64,000 nt of DNA from contig CAWAED010000019.1 of NCBI GenBank assembly GCA_963781105.1, forward strand, positions 120,296 to 184,295, given 5' to 3'. Position 1 is the first letter of the stretch; each line of letters starts with the position of its first letter. Below, piece by piece: positions 27,537 through 35,569 of this stretch. The translations under genes and the position numbers were made by a program. The DNA is from Palsa-295 sp963781105 (GTDB taxonomy: Bacteria > Acidobacteriota > Terriglobia > Acidiferrales > UBA7541). The notes beneath the pieces were generated by a model. That model was not told where the DNA came from. It saw only the letters and a list, made by a program, of their open reading frames with translations, and searched no databases.

Positions 27537-28838
27537 GTGAGCAAAAAGAAGATTTCGCCCGGCGGACAGATCACGGGTGTCGTGGAACTCCCTGGAGATA
27601 AGTCTATTTCGCATCGTTACGCGATTCTGGCGTCGCTCGCCGAGGGGACGAGCGAGATACGAAACTATTCGCCGGCGGCGGACTGCGCCAGCACACTTGA
27701 ATGCTTCCGGCGCCTCGGGATCGAGATAGACGCGAGCCGCGAGCGGGTGCGGATTGCAGGAAAGGGCTTGGACGGATTGAAAGCTCCGCGGAAGATCATT
27801 GACGCGGAGAATTCCGGCTCGACAATTCGCATGGTTTCGGGAGTGCTGGCCGGTCAGCCTTTCACTTCGAAAGTTACGGGAGATAGCTCGCTGCGACGCC
27901 GGCCGATGCGCCGCGTGACCGATCCTCTGCGGCAAATGGGCGCGGACATTCGCGCCGAAGATGGAGACCGCGCGCCGCTGGAAATTCGCGGCGGAAAATT
28001 GCACGCGATTGACTACACGCTGCCGATTCCGAGCGCGCAGGTGAAGTCCGCAATCTTGCTCGCAGGGCTATTCGCGGAAGGCGTGACTACCGTGCGGGAG
28101 TCTATCCGCACGCGCGACCATACGGAGCTGGCTTTGCGCGAGTTTGGCGCTTCGGTGCCGATCGCGGCTGGGCAAATCAGAATTCATCCACGGCCAAAAT
28201 TACAGCCACGGCAACTGATTGTTCCCGGCGATCTTTCTTCGGCGGTTTTTTTGATTGGCGCTGCGTTGATCCTGCCCGAATCTTCGCTGATGCTGCACAA
28301 CGTCGGGTTGAATCCAACGCGCGCGCGGGTGCTGGATTTCCTGATTTCGATGGGAGCTTCGATCAATCTGGCTTCCGTGCAATTGCGCGATGGGGAATTG
28401 ATTGGCGACGTTTCCGTGCGCCATGCGGCTCTTGCTGGCGGCAATATTTCCGGCGCGCAGGTGGCGGAAATGATTGACGAACTTCCGATGATTGCGGCGC
28501 TGGGCCCGTTCACGGAGAAGGGAATCGAGATTCACGATGCGCAGGAATTGCGCGTGAAAGAAAGCGACCGGATCGCTGCGCTCGCCGCGGGGTTGCGCGA
28601 AATGGGCGCGCGCGTGGAGGAATTTCCGGATGGGATGCGCGTCGAAGGGCGTGCCTGCGGGAAATTGCGCGGCGCAAAAGTGGATCCTCAGGGCGACCAC
28701 CGCATCGCGATGGCGATGGCGGTGGCGGCGCTTGGTGCTGACGGAGACACGGTCGTCCGCGAGGCCGATTGCGTGGGCGTTTCGTTCCCCGATTTCTTCA
28801 CGATCGTAGAAAAACTCCGCGGCGGCGCGGATTCCTGA
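27537..28838 (+). CDS. aroA: 3-phosphoshikimate 1-carboxyvinyltransferase (EPSP synthase)
   Basis: Joins phosphoenolpyruvate to shikimate-3-phosphate in the sixth step of the shikimate pathway. The 433-residue protein is full length. Motifs are PGDKSISHRYAIL with the active Lys-Ser, ENSGSTIRMVSGVLAG, the shikimate loop TGDSSLRRRPMRRV, PSAQVKSAILLAG, KESDRIAALAAGLREMGA and the C-terminal PQGDHRIAMAMAVAAL. Start is GTG 27537. The motif set resembles class II-type (bacterial CP4-like) enzymes more than the E. coli form, but that needs alignment. It stands alone, with no other aro genes around. Confidence 0.95.
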   Translation: MSKKKISPGGQITGVVELPGDKSISHRYAILASLAEGTSEIRNYSPAADCASTLECFRRLGIEIDASRERVRIAGKGLDGLKAPRKIIDAENSGSTIRMVSGVLAGQPFTSKVTGDSSLRRRPMRRVTDPLRQMGADIRAEDGDRAPLEIRGGKLHAIDYTLPIPSAQVKSAILLAGLFAEGVTTVRESIRTRDHTELALREFGASVPIAAGQIRIHPRPKLQPRQLIVPGDLSSAVFLIGAALILPESSLMLHNVGLNPTRARVLDFLISMGASINLASVQLRDGELIGDVSVRHAALAGGNISGAQVAEMIDELPMIAALGPFTEKGIEIHDAQELRVKESDRIAALAAGLREMGARVEEFPDGMRVEGRACGKLRGAKVDPQGDHRIAMAMAVAALGADGDTVVREADCVGVSFPDFFTIVEKLRGGADS

Positions 28839-29104
28839 CGTGCTGCGACGAGCAAATGGCTGGAAGAATGCCAGAGGTATTGGTTCAAGATGGGTAAAGG
28901 ATTTGCGATCGGTATGTACGCATTTGGTGCGGCTCCAAGTCGCATCCTGGTCGCCGAACAACGCATCCCACTGTCATTCCGAGGGCGAATTTAGCCCGAG
29001 GAATCTGATTTTTCGCGAGATTTCAACCAAGAAGCAGATCCCTCGCTACGCTCGAGATGACACACGCTTCACTTTTTTGCAGGGTGTCTAACGGGAGAGC
29101 GGGG
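28839..29104. other. Intergenic region holding a MITE-like repeat
   Basis: No credible gene between aroA and the toastrack gene, which are convergent. The first 130 bases show nothing, and the second half is the inverted-repeat element at 28972-29062. Confidence 0.6.
28972..29062. repeat. MITE-like 91-bp inverted-repeat element
   Basis: The ends are imperfect inverted repeats: TGTCATTCCGAG on the left and CTCGAGATGACA on the right. Inside them GAGGAATCTG is mirrored by CAGATCCCTC, so most of the element can fold into one long hairpin. This TGTCATTCCGAG/GGAATCT sequence is of a kind I have seen scattered between genes in acidobacteria and other soil bacteria. It has no coding capacity and could be mobilised in trans or act as a bidirectional terminator between the convergent genes. 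Confidence 0.65.
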
Positions 29105-30463
29105 TTACGAGGACTTGCGCAGGTAAATCGTGCCGTAGCTGGTGGCGATGGAAATTTTCGGGCCTTGTGAGCCGACGCTCCCGTTCAGCCGTCCCATGCC
29201 ATTTTCGTTGTCTAGTTTCAGCGCGGAATCGTCGAAATCACTCTGCACTTCGCCCGAGCTCGATACGGCCGAAATTTGGAACTTCGATTCCGATGGCAGC
29301 GTCAAATCCACTTCGCCTGACTCATTCGCGATATTGAGGTCCGCGCGCGGAGGCTGCGAATAAGAGACCTTGATGTTGCCGTGCGTGTCCGCGATATCCA
29401 GCCGCCCGGCTACGTTTTCGACTTCCATGTCTTTGTCGTGAGTTGACAGCTTGGCGGACCCGCCCACATCGGAGACGCTAATCTCGCCCGAATCCAGTTC
29501 CAGGCGTCCGGTCATGTGCACCAGCGATAGGTCTGCCTTCTCTGAAGCGTAGTGCGTGGTTTTGGCGACGTTGCGTATGCGAATCGGGCCGAAGAATTCA
29601 CCTGCAAATGTGGCATCGCCCGCAACGTCGTTTACTTCAAGCTCGTTCCCGCGCCCAGTGACGCGCAGATTTCCGGAGACGTTGCTGATGCGCGCGTCGC
29701 CCGACTGGAGTTGCGCCGTGACGTCCGAACCTGCATCGTGAATTTCAATATCGCCGTGCTGCGTGGCCGCAGTCACCGCGCCGGAAACTCCGGAAATGCT
29801 GATGTCCCCGCGGTTTGTATTCGCGGTCAGGGATGTTTTCGCAGGCAGGGTGACGTCGAGGTCCGCGGTGACCTCTTCACCGCTATCGGATGAGTTGACC
29901 GGATGGACGAGGTAGCCGTCGCCGCTTTTTTCGATTACCACTTTGACCGATTTTAGCCGGCTCTCCGCTGCTGAGTCCGTATCGGCGACCGCGGTTTCGT
30001 TTACATTCACGCGCAGGTCGTTTCCATCGCCCACATGGATCATGATCGAGCCACGGCCGGTGCTGACAGTGACATGCGAACCTGCCGGAATCGATTGGGG
30101 CGACACTTCCTGGTTTTGCGTCGCCTTGTGATCGAAGAGGCCGACGTTAATATTCAGGTCCGGCATCTTCTCGCGCACGCGCGAGTAAATTCCCATTCCC
30201 GCTAGAACCAGAACTACCAGAATCAACAGCGCCGCTTCACCCCCGGTGAGCAGGGGCGGCCGCGTTTGCCCCGCGTGATGGGCGCTGGCGTTGTCTATGA
30301 GTTTTGCGACGCCCCAGAGAATGATCAGGACGGGCCAGTATCGCCAAAAAAGATGCCACATGCGCAAATCGGGATTGAATCGCGCGAGTAAGAAGAGGAC
30401 TCCCAGCAGAATCAGGAGCAAACCGCCGAAGATGGAACTGCGCTGCCTTACTCCGTTGCTCAC
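29105..30463 (-). CDS. LiaI-like membrane anchor fused to a DUF4097 toastrack domain
   Basis: A 452-residue protein. GTG 30463 has GAGG about 8 nt upstream and is preferred over the longer frame. The N-terminus has a paired membrane segment of the LiaI/DUF5668 type (GGLLLILLGVLFLLARF, YWPVLIILWGVAKL) and a further helix near residue 85. From about residue 150 to the end it is a long right-handed run of short beta strands with repeating SGDISISGVSG-like units, the DUF4097 or toastrack adhesin-like fold. The last gene of the ECF sigma operon. Related LiaF-type proteins sense or buffer envelope stress, and that role here is inferred. Confidence 0.8.
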   Translation of the reverse strand: MSNGVRQRSSIFGGLLLILLGVLFLLARFNPDLRMWHLFWRYWPVLIILWGVAKLIDNASAHHAGQTRPPLLTGGEAALLILVVLVLAGMGIYSRVREKMPDLNINVGLFDHKATQNQEVSPQSIPAGSHVTVSTGRGSIMIHVGDGNDLRVNVNETAVADTDSAAESRLKSVKVVIEKSGDGYLVHPVNSSDSGEEVTADLDVTLPAKTSLTANTNRGDISISGVSGAVTAATQHGDIEIHDAGSDVTAQLQSGDARISNVSGNLRVTGRGNELEVNDVAGDATFAGEFFGPIRIRNVAKTTHYASEKADLSLVHMTGRLELDSGEISVSDVGGSAKLSTHDKDMEVENVAGRLDIADTHGNIKVSYSQPPRADLNIANESGEVDLTLPSESKFQISAVSSSGEVQSDFDDSALKLDNENGMGRLNGSVGSQGPKISIATSYGTIYLRKSS

Positions 30464-30470
30464 GCGTGCC

Positions 30471-30692
30471 TCACGAGCCGGTATGACCCTCTTTCGAAGC
30501 CAGTGACTGCGCCGTAAGCACGATGCCCGCAACGATCAAGAGCACCGGCCAAAGATCTCCGAAGCTATAACGGCTGTACTGTGCAATCAGAAAGAGAACT
30601 CCCACGGTGATGATCATCAGCGGGCCCATCAGCCCGCGCACGCGGCAGTGGGCGCATCGGCAAGCTGTGCTGCTGGGACTGGGATCGGACAT
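30471..30692 (-). CDS. Small LiaI/DUF5668-type membrane protein
   Basis: A 73-residue protein from the ATG at 30692, which has AGGAG 8 nt upstream. A Cys-rich N-terminus (TACRCAHCRVR) is followed by two membrane segments, LMGPLMIITVGVLFLIAQY and LWPVLLIVAGIVLTA, the same two-helix module found at the ends of both neighbouring proteins. The CxxC pair might bind zinc. It lies 11 nt after the B-box gene and 7 nt before the toastrack gene, clearly in one operon. Confidence 0.78.
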   Translation of the reverse strand: MSDPSPSSTACRCAHCRVRGLMGPLMIITVGVLFLIAQYSRYSFGDLWPVLLIVAGIVLTAQSLASKEGHTGS

Positions 30693-30703
30693 CGCGGTTT
30701 CTC

Positions 30704-31300
30704 CTAGGACACTTTCTTCATGCGATCCCACAAGAGCCATCCGCCGAAAATAATGAGGACCACGGGCCAAGACCTCTCGAACCAGTCCCGTTGCAGGAGG
30801 CCGAAGTTCGCGAGCAAAAGCAGAACGCCGATGCCGATCAGGACCATCGCCCCGATCGGTTTGCGTCCCTCGCCTTCGATCAGGTTCGCGGGCTCAGGCT
30901 CGCCTTGGCGGCGGGCGAGGGCGGTGCGGTAGGCTTCAATGGGCATGTAAAAATAAAAACAGCCGAGAGCGATTCCGAAAAACGCGTCGTAGGAAGCGGG
31001 AATATCGCTGCTGAGCAGCGCGATGATTCCTCCGAAGATCAGCACATGGATCAGCGCCTTCACATACTGGCCGTTGTACACCGCGCCGAGCCCAGGAATG
31101 AATCCCAGAGTTGCAGCCAGGCCTGGATTGACGCTCGATTTTGGCTCAAGCGGCGCGGAAGGACCGCCGAGCAATCCCGCGAGACAATCCTCACAGTAAA
31201 GTGCTCCGCGCACTTCGCGAGTACACTGCGGACACAAGGCCTTCCCGCAATTGCGGCAATACCCGGTAGCCTCCACATCTGTGTGCACCGCGCAGGTCAT
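30704..31300 (-). CDS. B-box zinc-finger membrane protein with LiaI-like tail
   Basis: A 198-residue protein. Residues 1-42 form a zinc-binding B-box-like finger (CAVHTDVEATGYCRNCGKALCPQC, given here only as Cys/His spacing of two CxxC pairs plus His). Then come membrane segments about residues 60-110 (LGFIPGLGAVYNGQ). The C-terminal LiaI-type pair is VLIGIGVLLLLANFG and WPVVLIIFGGWLLWD. The start ATG overlaps the anti-sigma stop as ATGA, so the two are translationally coupled. Proteins of this build recur beside ECF sigma genes in acidobacteria. The molecular job is unproven. Confidence 0.8.
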   Translation of the reverse strand: MTCAVHTDVEATGYCRNCGKALCPQCTREVRGALYCEDCLAGLLGGPSAPLEPKSSVNPGLAATLGFIPGLGAVYNGQYVKALIHVLIFGGIIALLSSDIPASYDAFFGIALGCFYFYMPIEAYRTALARRQGEPEPANLIEGEGRKPIGAMVLIGIGVLLLLANFGLLQRDWFERSWPVVLIIFGGWLLWDRMKKVS

Positions 31301-32028
31301 CGAGAGCTCCTGTTGATATTGTTGAGCGTTGCGCTGTTGAGAATCACTCCACCGATAGTCGCCATCCAGCTTCCGTCCAGCATTACGGCAAACATTGCGC
31401 CGCCGCGAGCCTGCGTGTGTCCTGGGTGCGGCGCGGTCTGCGATTTCTCCTGCGGATCGGTGGACGGCTGCTGCTGCTTATTCTGCTCCGGGGCCGGAGC
31501 AGGCGTCGCCGAAGGCTCCTGCTCGCTCTCCGGCTGCAGGCGCGATTGGATTTCGTAGACCACGCGCAGATCGTTTACGAATTTGGCGCTGCGCGCGTAG
31601 GTCAGGTGTGCTTGCCGGTTGGCCGCGCGAAACATGCTTGCCGGATTCAGGTCCATTTTCTTCAACTTGGTGGGCGAAAAGCCGCTCGTGTAGACGACGA
31701 TCAGCAAGGTGGCAACGACTGTAGCCACTCCCATGGTGAAGCGCGGCTGCCACAACACGGGGATCCACGTGAACCAGCGGCCCCAGGATTGTTTTTGCGT
31801 GCGCGGTCCGAGCGTCGCGTCCAGAATCTTGGTGACCATTTGCGGTGGCGCTTCGAGCGATTCGAGCCGCTGTATGCTGTTGACCAGGCCGCCCACTTGC
31901 GCGACCAGCTTGCCACACTGCTCGCAGCCGGCAACGTGCGCGGCAAATGCCGCTGCTTCGTCGGGCGAAAGCAGCCCGTCGAGATGATCGCTCAGTCGTT
32001 CTTCGGTGAGTACGCAGTTCCAGTCCAT
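31297..32028 (-). CDS. Anti-sigma factor with zinc-finger (zf-HC2) domain
   Basis: A 243-residue membrane anti-sigma factor from the ATG at 32028 (GAGAG upstream). The N-terminal zinc-binding anti-sigma domain reads LSDHLDGLLSPDEAAAF then HVAGCEQCGKL, the HxxxCxxC signature that clamps ECF sigma factors. One membrane helix lies near residues 115-135 (MGVATVVATLLIVVY), followed by a periplasmic region rich in Gln/Pro/Ala. It begins 20 nt after the sigma gene and overlaps the next gene by four bases. It should hold the sigma factor at the membrane until an envelope signal arrives. Confidence 0.88.
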   Translation of the reverse strand: MDWNCVLTEERLSDHLDGLLSPDEAAAFAAHVAGCEQCGKLVAQVGGLVNSIQRLESLEAPPQMVTKILDATLGPRTQKQSWGRWFTWIPVLWQPRFTMGVATVVATLLIVVYTSGFSPTKLKKMDLNPASMFRAANRQAHLTYARSAKFVNDLRVVYEIQSRLQPESEQEPSATPAPAPEQNKQQQPSTDPQEKSQTAPHPGHTQARGGAMFAVMLDGSWMATIGGVILNSATLNNINRSSR

Positions 32029-32047
32029 AAGTCTCTCGCTTCGGCGG

Positions 32048-32683
32048 CTAATGCGGCCGAACTCCCATTTCATCTAAGATGCGCGCCAGTTCGATCCTAC
32101 CGCGATTGATTCTCGATTTTACCGTGCCTTCCGGTACCGCTAATACTTCGCGGATCTCACCGTAATCCAAACCTTGCAAATCCCGCAGGATGACGGCCTC
32201 GCGCAATTCCGGCGAAAGCTTGGCCAAGCCCTGCTGCAATTGCCCGCTCAGTTCCGACGCCAGCGCCAGCTTGTCCGGAGTGCGCGCCGCCGAATGCTTT
32301 TCCTCCAGCTTGGGCATGGCGTCTTCAATCGAATCCGTCAGCCGGTCACGGCGCGTGCGCCGGTAATTATCCACCAGCAAGTTGCGCGCGACGCTCGTCA
32401 GCCACGTGGGGAACGCGCCATAGGCAGGCCGATAGCTGGGGAGGGTGCGATAGATGCGCAAAAAAACTTCCTGGCTGAGGTCCTCGGCTTCTGTGGGGTT
32501 GCCGGTGAACCGGTAGCACAGATTAAAAACGCGCCGCGTGTGGCGCCGCACAAGTTCCTCCCAGGCCGGCCCTTCGCCCCGGAGGCATCCCTGCACCAGT
32601 TGGGCGTCGGGCTCCAATATTTCCTTGCCTCGCGAATTGCATTCCCTTTCAGCCTCACAAGATGTAACGCAATCCTGGGCCAA
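32048..32683 (-). CDS. ECF-type RNA polymerase sigma factor
   Basis: A 211-residue sigma-70 factor of the extracytoplasmic-function group. Region 2 (about residues 40-110) shows FNLCYRFTGNPTEAEDLSQE, VFLRIYRTLPSYR and FPTWLTSVARNLLVDNYRR. Region 4 (about 150-205) shows LSPELREAVILRDLQGLDY and AVPEGTVKSRINRGR, the -35 recognition helix. The start used is TTG 32683, with no good ribosome-binding site, so the true start is uncertain by several codons. It heads the leftward operon with its anti-sigma factor and three LiaI/toastrack-type membrane proteins. Confidence 0.93.
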   Translation of the reverse strand: MAQDCVTSCEAERECNSRGKEILEPDAQLVQGCLRGEGPAWEELVRRHTRRVFNLCYRFTGNPTEAEDLSQEVFLRIYRTLPSYRPAYGAFPTWLTSVARNLLVDNYRRTRRDRLTDSIEDAMPKLEEKHSAARTPDKLALASELSGQLQQGLAKLSPELREAVILRDLQGLDYGEIREVLAVPEGTVKSRINRGRIELARILDEMGVRPH

Positions 32684-32874
32684 AAAGTTCCGTTCCCGAG
32701 TTGTCGGGATGGCCGCACAGACCGATGATTCAGCGGACTCCTACACCGTGCCGCATCTTATCCACCTTGACGCTGCGAACACAAGCGCCGAGATGAATCC
32801 GCGCGCCCGACGCGAAACAAATGCGAAGGGCTGCCTTGACACTTTCGGAACCTTACTGTTACGGTGCGAAATCA

Positions 32875-33996
32875 ATGCTGCGCAATTCACGAAGGCTCAT
32901 CCTGCTCTTGCTCGCCGCGGTTGCCTTGGGGTATTTGTTCTATAAATTCCGCAATTCCATCGCTCTGGAAGGATTCCGTTGGTCGATGGTGGGGCAATCG
33001 CTGCATCAAGCGCGGGTTTCTTTGCTGCTGCTGGCGATTGTGGCGGTGTATGGCTGCTTCGCGATACGCGCGCTGCGCTGGATGCGCTTTTCTCGCACGC
33101 TGGGCCAAACGCACTTCTGGAACGTCTATCCAGCGACGTTGATGGGTTTCTCTTGCACATTTTTGCTGGGGCGCGCTGCGGAGCCGATTCGTCCCGTATT
33201 GATCGCGAAAAAGGATTCGCTCTCGGTGCCGCACATGTTCGGCGTGTATGTGCTGGAACGAGTATTTGATATGGCCGCGACGGCCGTTCTTGCTGGTACC
33301 GCGCTGCTATTCTTCGAGCGCCACGGCATCGTGGGCGGGCAGAACGACGCGGTGATGAAGGTGGCGCGCTCGGCGGGCGTTGCGCTGCTGATCGGTCTGA
33401 TCGTGGTGATTTCGTTCCTGATTCATTTTCGCTATCACGGCGCGGAATGGCTGGGACGACGGCTGCGAAATACTTCATGGCGTTCCGGCTGGCGCGGCAA
33501 GATTGTTGTGTTGCTCGAAGGTTTCAGCGAAGGTCTGCAGGGGATTCGCACCTGGAATGATTTGGCTGTGCTGATTGGACTCTCCATAGTGCATTGGGCG
33601 CTCGTGGTGCTGTGTTATCAGTTGGTTTTCAACTCATTCGGCGGCGCGCTCGGGAAATTCAGCTTCGCCAGCGCGGCGCTGGTTCTGGCATTCAGCATGG
33701 TCGGGTCGGCGGCGCAGCTGCCGGGCGTGGGTGGGGGCGCGCAACTCGCCACGTTCCTTGTCTTGACGCTGATCTTTGGAGTAGAAAAGGTGCCGGCGGC
33801 CACTGCGTCGATCATTGTTTGGCTGGTTACTTTCGCGTCGTGCTCTCTTGTGGGTTTGCCGCTGCTGTTCCGCGAAGGATGGTCCATGGGCGAGCTGCGG
33901 AAAATGGCGTCAGAAGCTGAGCATGATGCCGAAACCGTGGCGGAACGAGCGGCTCTGGGCGGCGCGGCCGCGAGGCCAGGAGAAAAATTGCTGTGA
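32875..33996 (+). CDS. Flippase-like UPF0104 / LPG-synthase-TM family membrane protein
   Basis: A 373-residue multi-pass membrane protein from ATG 32875. About eight hydrophobic segments carry the features of the UPF0104 family (the integral part of lysylphosphatidylglycerol synthases): RALRWMRFSRTLGQ, GFSCTFLLGRAAEPIRPVLIAK and LPGVGGGAQLATFLVLTLIFG. Members are suspected lipid-linked-glycan or phospholipid translocases. Only the membrane part is present, with no aminoacyl-transferase domain, so it does not make lysyl lipids. Its stop overlaps the nrdR start (GTGA). Confidence 0.85.
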   Translation: MLRNSRRLILLLLAAVALGYLFYKFRNSIALEGFRWSMVGQSLHQARVSLLLLAIVAVYGCFAIRALRWMRFSRTLGQTHFWNVYPATLMGFSCTFLLGRAAEPIRPVLIAKKDSLSVPHMFGVYVLERVFDMAATAVLAGTALLFFERHGIVGGQNDAVMKVARSAGVALLIGLIVVISFLIHFRYHGAEWLGRRLRNTSWRSGWRGKIVVLLEGFSEGLQGIRTWNDLAVLIGLSIVHWALVVLCYQLVFNSFGGALGKFSFASAALVLAFSMVGSAAQLPGVGGGAQLATFLVLTLIFGVEKVPAATASIIVWLVTFASCSLVGLPLLFREGWSMGELRKMASEAEHDAETVAERAALGGAAARPGEKLL

Positions 33997-34457
33997 AATG
34001 CCCCTTCTGCACGAATCTGGACGATAAGGTTGTGGATTCGCGCGAAGCGCGGACCGGCGACTTGATTCGCCGGCGCCGCGAATGCTTGAAATGCGGGCGA
34101 CGCTTCACAACGTACGAACGCATTGACGAAATTCCGTATATGGTCATCAAGAAAGACGGCCGCCGCGAAAAATTCGAGCGCCAAAAATTGCTGCAGGGCT
34201 TGCTGAAAGCGTGTGAAAAGCGGCCGGTGCCCGTGGGCAAGCTGGAAATGATTGTGGACGAAGCCGAGCAGTTCGTCAGCGAAGCGCCCGAGCGCGAGCG
34301 CACCACCAAAGACATCGGCGAGCACATCATGCAGAAATTGAAGAAGCTGGATAAGGTCGCCTACGTTCGCTTCGCGTCGGTCTATCTCGATTTCAAGGAC
34401 GTGAAGGAATTCATGGATGAACTGAAAGTTCTGCTGAAGGACCGCGCCAAGAAATAG
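33993..34457 (+). CDS. nrdR: Transcriptional repressor NrdR
   Basis: A 154-residue zinc-ribbon plus ATP-cone protein that represses ribonucleotide reductase genes by sensing dATP/ATP. The zinc ribbon is CPFCTNLDDKVVDSRE and CLKCGRRFTTYER. The ATP-cone is VIKKDGRREKFERQKLLQGL to the C-terminus, as in the family. It is full length. Start GTG 33993 overlaps the upstream stop. The upstream coupling to a membrane flippase-like gene is not a functional link I can explain. No nrd gene is in the window. Confidence 0.96.
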   Translation: MKCPFCTNLDDKVVDSREARTGDLIRRRRECLKCGRRFTTYERIDEIPYMVIKKDGRREKFERQKLLQGLLKACEKRPVPVGKLEMIVDEAEQFVSEAPERERTTKDIGEHIMQKLKKLDKVAYVRFASVYLDFKDVKEFMDELKVLLKDRAKK

Positions 34458-34463
34458 GGTGGC

Positions 34464-35396
34464 TTATACGTGCCACACTCCCGCCGCAAACTTCTTGATC
34501 GTGCGAAATCCCAGGTGTTCGTAGAGTTGCACGGCGGAAGTATTTACGCTGGTCACGGTGAGCGATAGCGATTCGTAGCGCCTGCGGCGCAGCGCCTGAA
34601 TCGAGCTTTCCATCAATGTACGGCCGATGCCGTGGCCTTGGTGTCCGGGCATCACACAGATTTGGGTCGTGTGGCCAACTCGCTCGGAGACCGTGGACGT
34701 CAACACCATGCCGATCGGCCGATCACCGCTCGCCGGGCGCACCAAGAACGAAGCCTCCGGCAAAAATTGTCCGCACCCCGGTAGCAGCACAATATTGCGC
34801 AGGAATTTCATGCCGCCGGCTTCGCTGCGATATTGATCGTTGATTTCGCCGTCCACGTGATTCGCATAAGAGAGCTGAATCAGCCGCGCTGCGGACTCAA
34901 ATGCCCGGTCAGTCCACGGTTCCAGGCGCAACCCACTCGAGAGTGGCTTGCCGCCGAGTCGCGCTTCCGCCAGATTAAGCAGCATGAATTGGCGTCCGTA
35001 GAGGTGGAAATGCTGCGAAAGGAAGTCCGGATCGAGCTCCGCGCCAAAAGGCATCAGCTGCGCTTCCACGCGCTCGAGGCGGGGAGTTGCGTGCAGTGCC
35101 GTCACCATCTCCGCGACGAGCGACTTGGTGATGGGGTCTTGCGTGAAATTCGAAGAAACGAATAGCCCGCCGATTAATCCCTTGTGGTCTTCCAGCACGT
35201 AAAAACCATAGCCCGCTGGGGAGCCATTTTCGGACGCAACGAAACCGCCGAGCGACCGCGAATCAATGAATTTTCGAATGAGTTCAATCGAGGGGCGGTA
35301 GTCCCAGTGCAGCTCATCACGCCAGTGACGAGTTTCCTCCTGGAATAGCGGTTCCAGGGTCCGCGATTGAATCTGCCGGAGATCGACAATCTGCAT
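34464..35396 (-). CDS. GNAT-family N-acetyltransferase (two-domain)
   Basis: A 310-residue protein from the ATG at 35396 (an ATG at 35423 adds nine residues). The C-terminal domain has the acetyl-CoA loop ICVMPGHQGHGIGRTLM (Q/RxxGxG/A pattern), then SLTVTSVNTSAVQLYEHLGF, typical of active GNAT transferases. The N-terminal half is a degenerate second GNAT-like domain (SPAGYGFYVLEDHKGLIGGL). It is convergent with nrdR, with 6 nt between the stops. The acceptor substrate is unknown. Confidence 0.88.
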   Translation of the reverse strand: MQIVDLRQIQSRTLEPLFQEETRHWRDELHWDYRPSIELIRKFIDSRSLGGFVASENGSPAGYGFYVLEDHKGLIGGLFVSSNFTQDPITKSLVAEMVTALHATPRLERVEAQLMPFGAELDPDFLSQHFHLYGRQFMLLNLAEARLGGKPLSSGLRLEPWTDRAFESAARLIQLSYANHVDGEINDQYRSEAGGMKFLRNIVLLPGCGQFLPEASFLVRPASGDRPIGMVLTSTVSERVGHTTQICVMPGHQGHGIGRTLMESSIQALRRRRYESLSLTVTSVNTSAVQLYEHLGFRTIKKFAAGVWHV

Positions 35397-35569
35397 GAAG
35401 TGCCGAAACAACCCCCGGATCATTATAGCTGTGCGCAGCGGCAGAACCCAACTGGATCGAATTGCCCGAAGTATAACTGGGTGGAACGCTAGCCGGCGAG
35501 GTACTAGCGGAAAGTTGTGCTAACATCCAGTTCGCCGAGGCGAGAATTCTTTAAGCCCGCGCTCACCGG

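Noticed and set aside
34459..34480. Terminator between nrdR and the GNAT gene
   Set aside because: A 5-bp GTGGC/GCCAC stem exists but is inside the GNAT coding end and lacks a T-tract.
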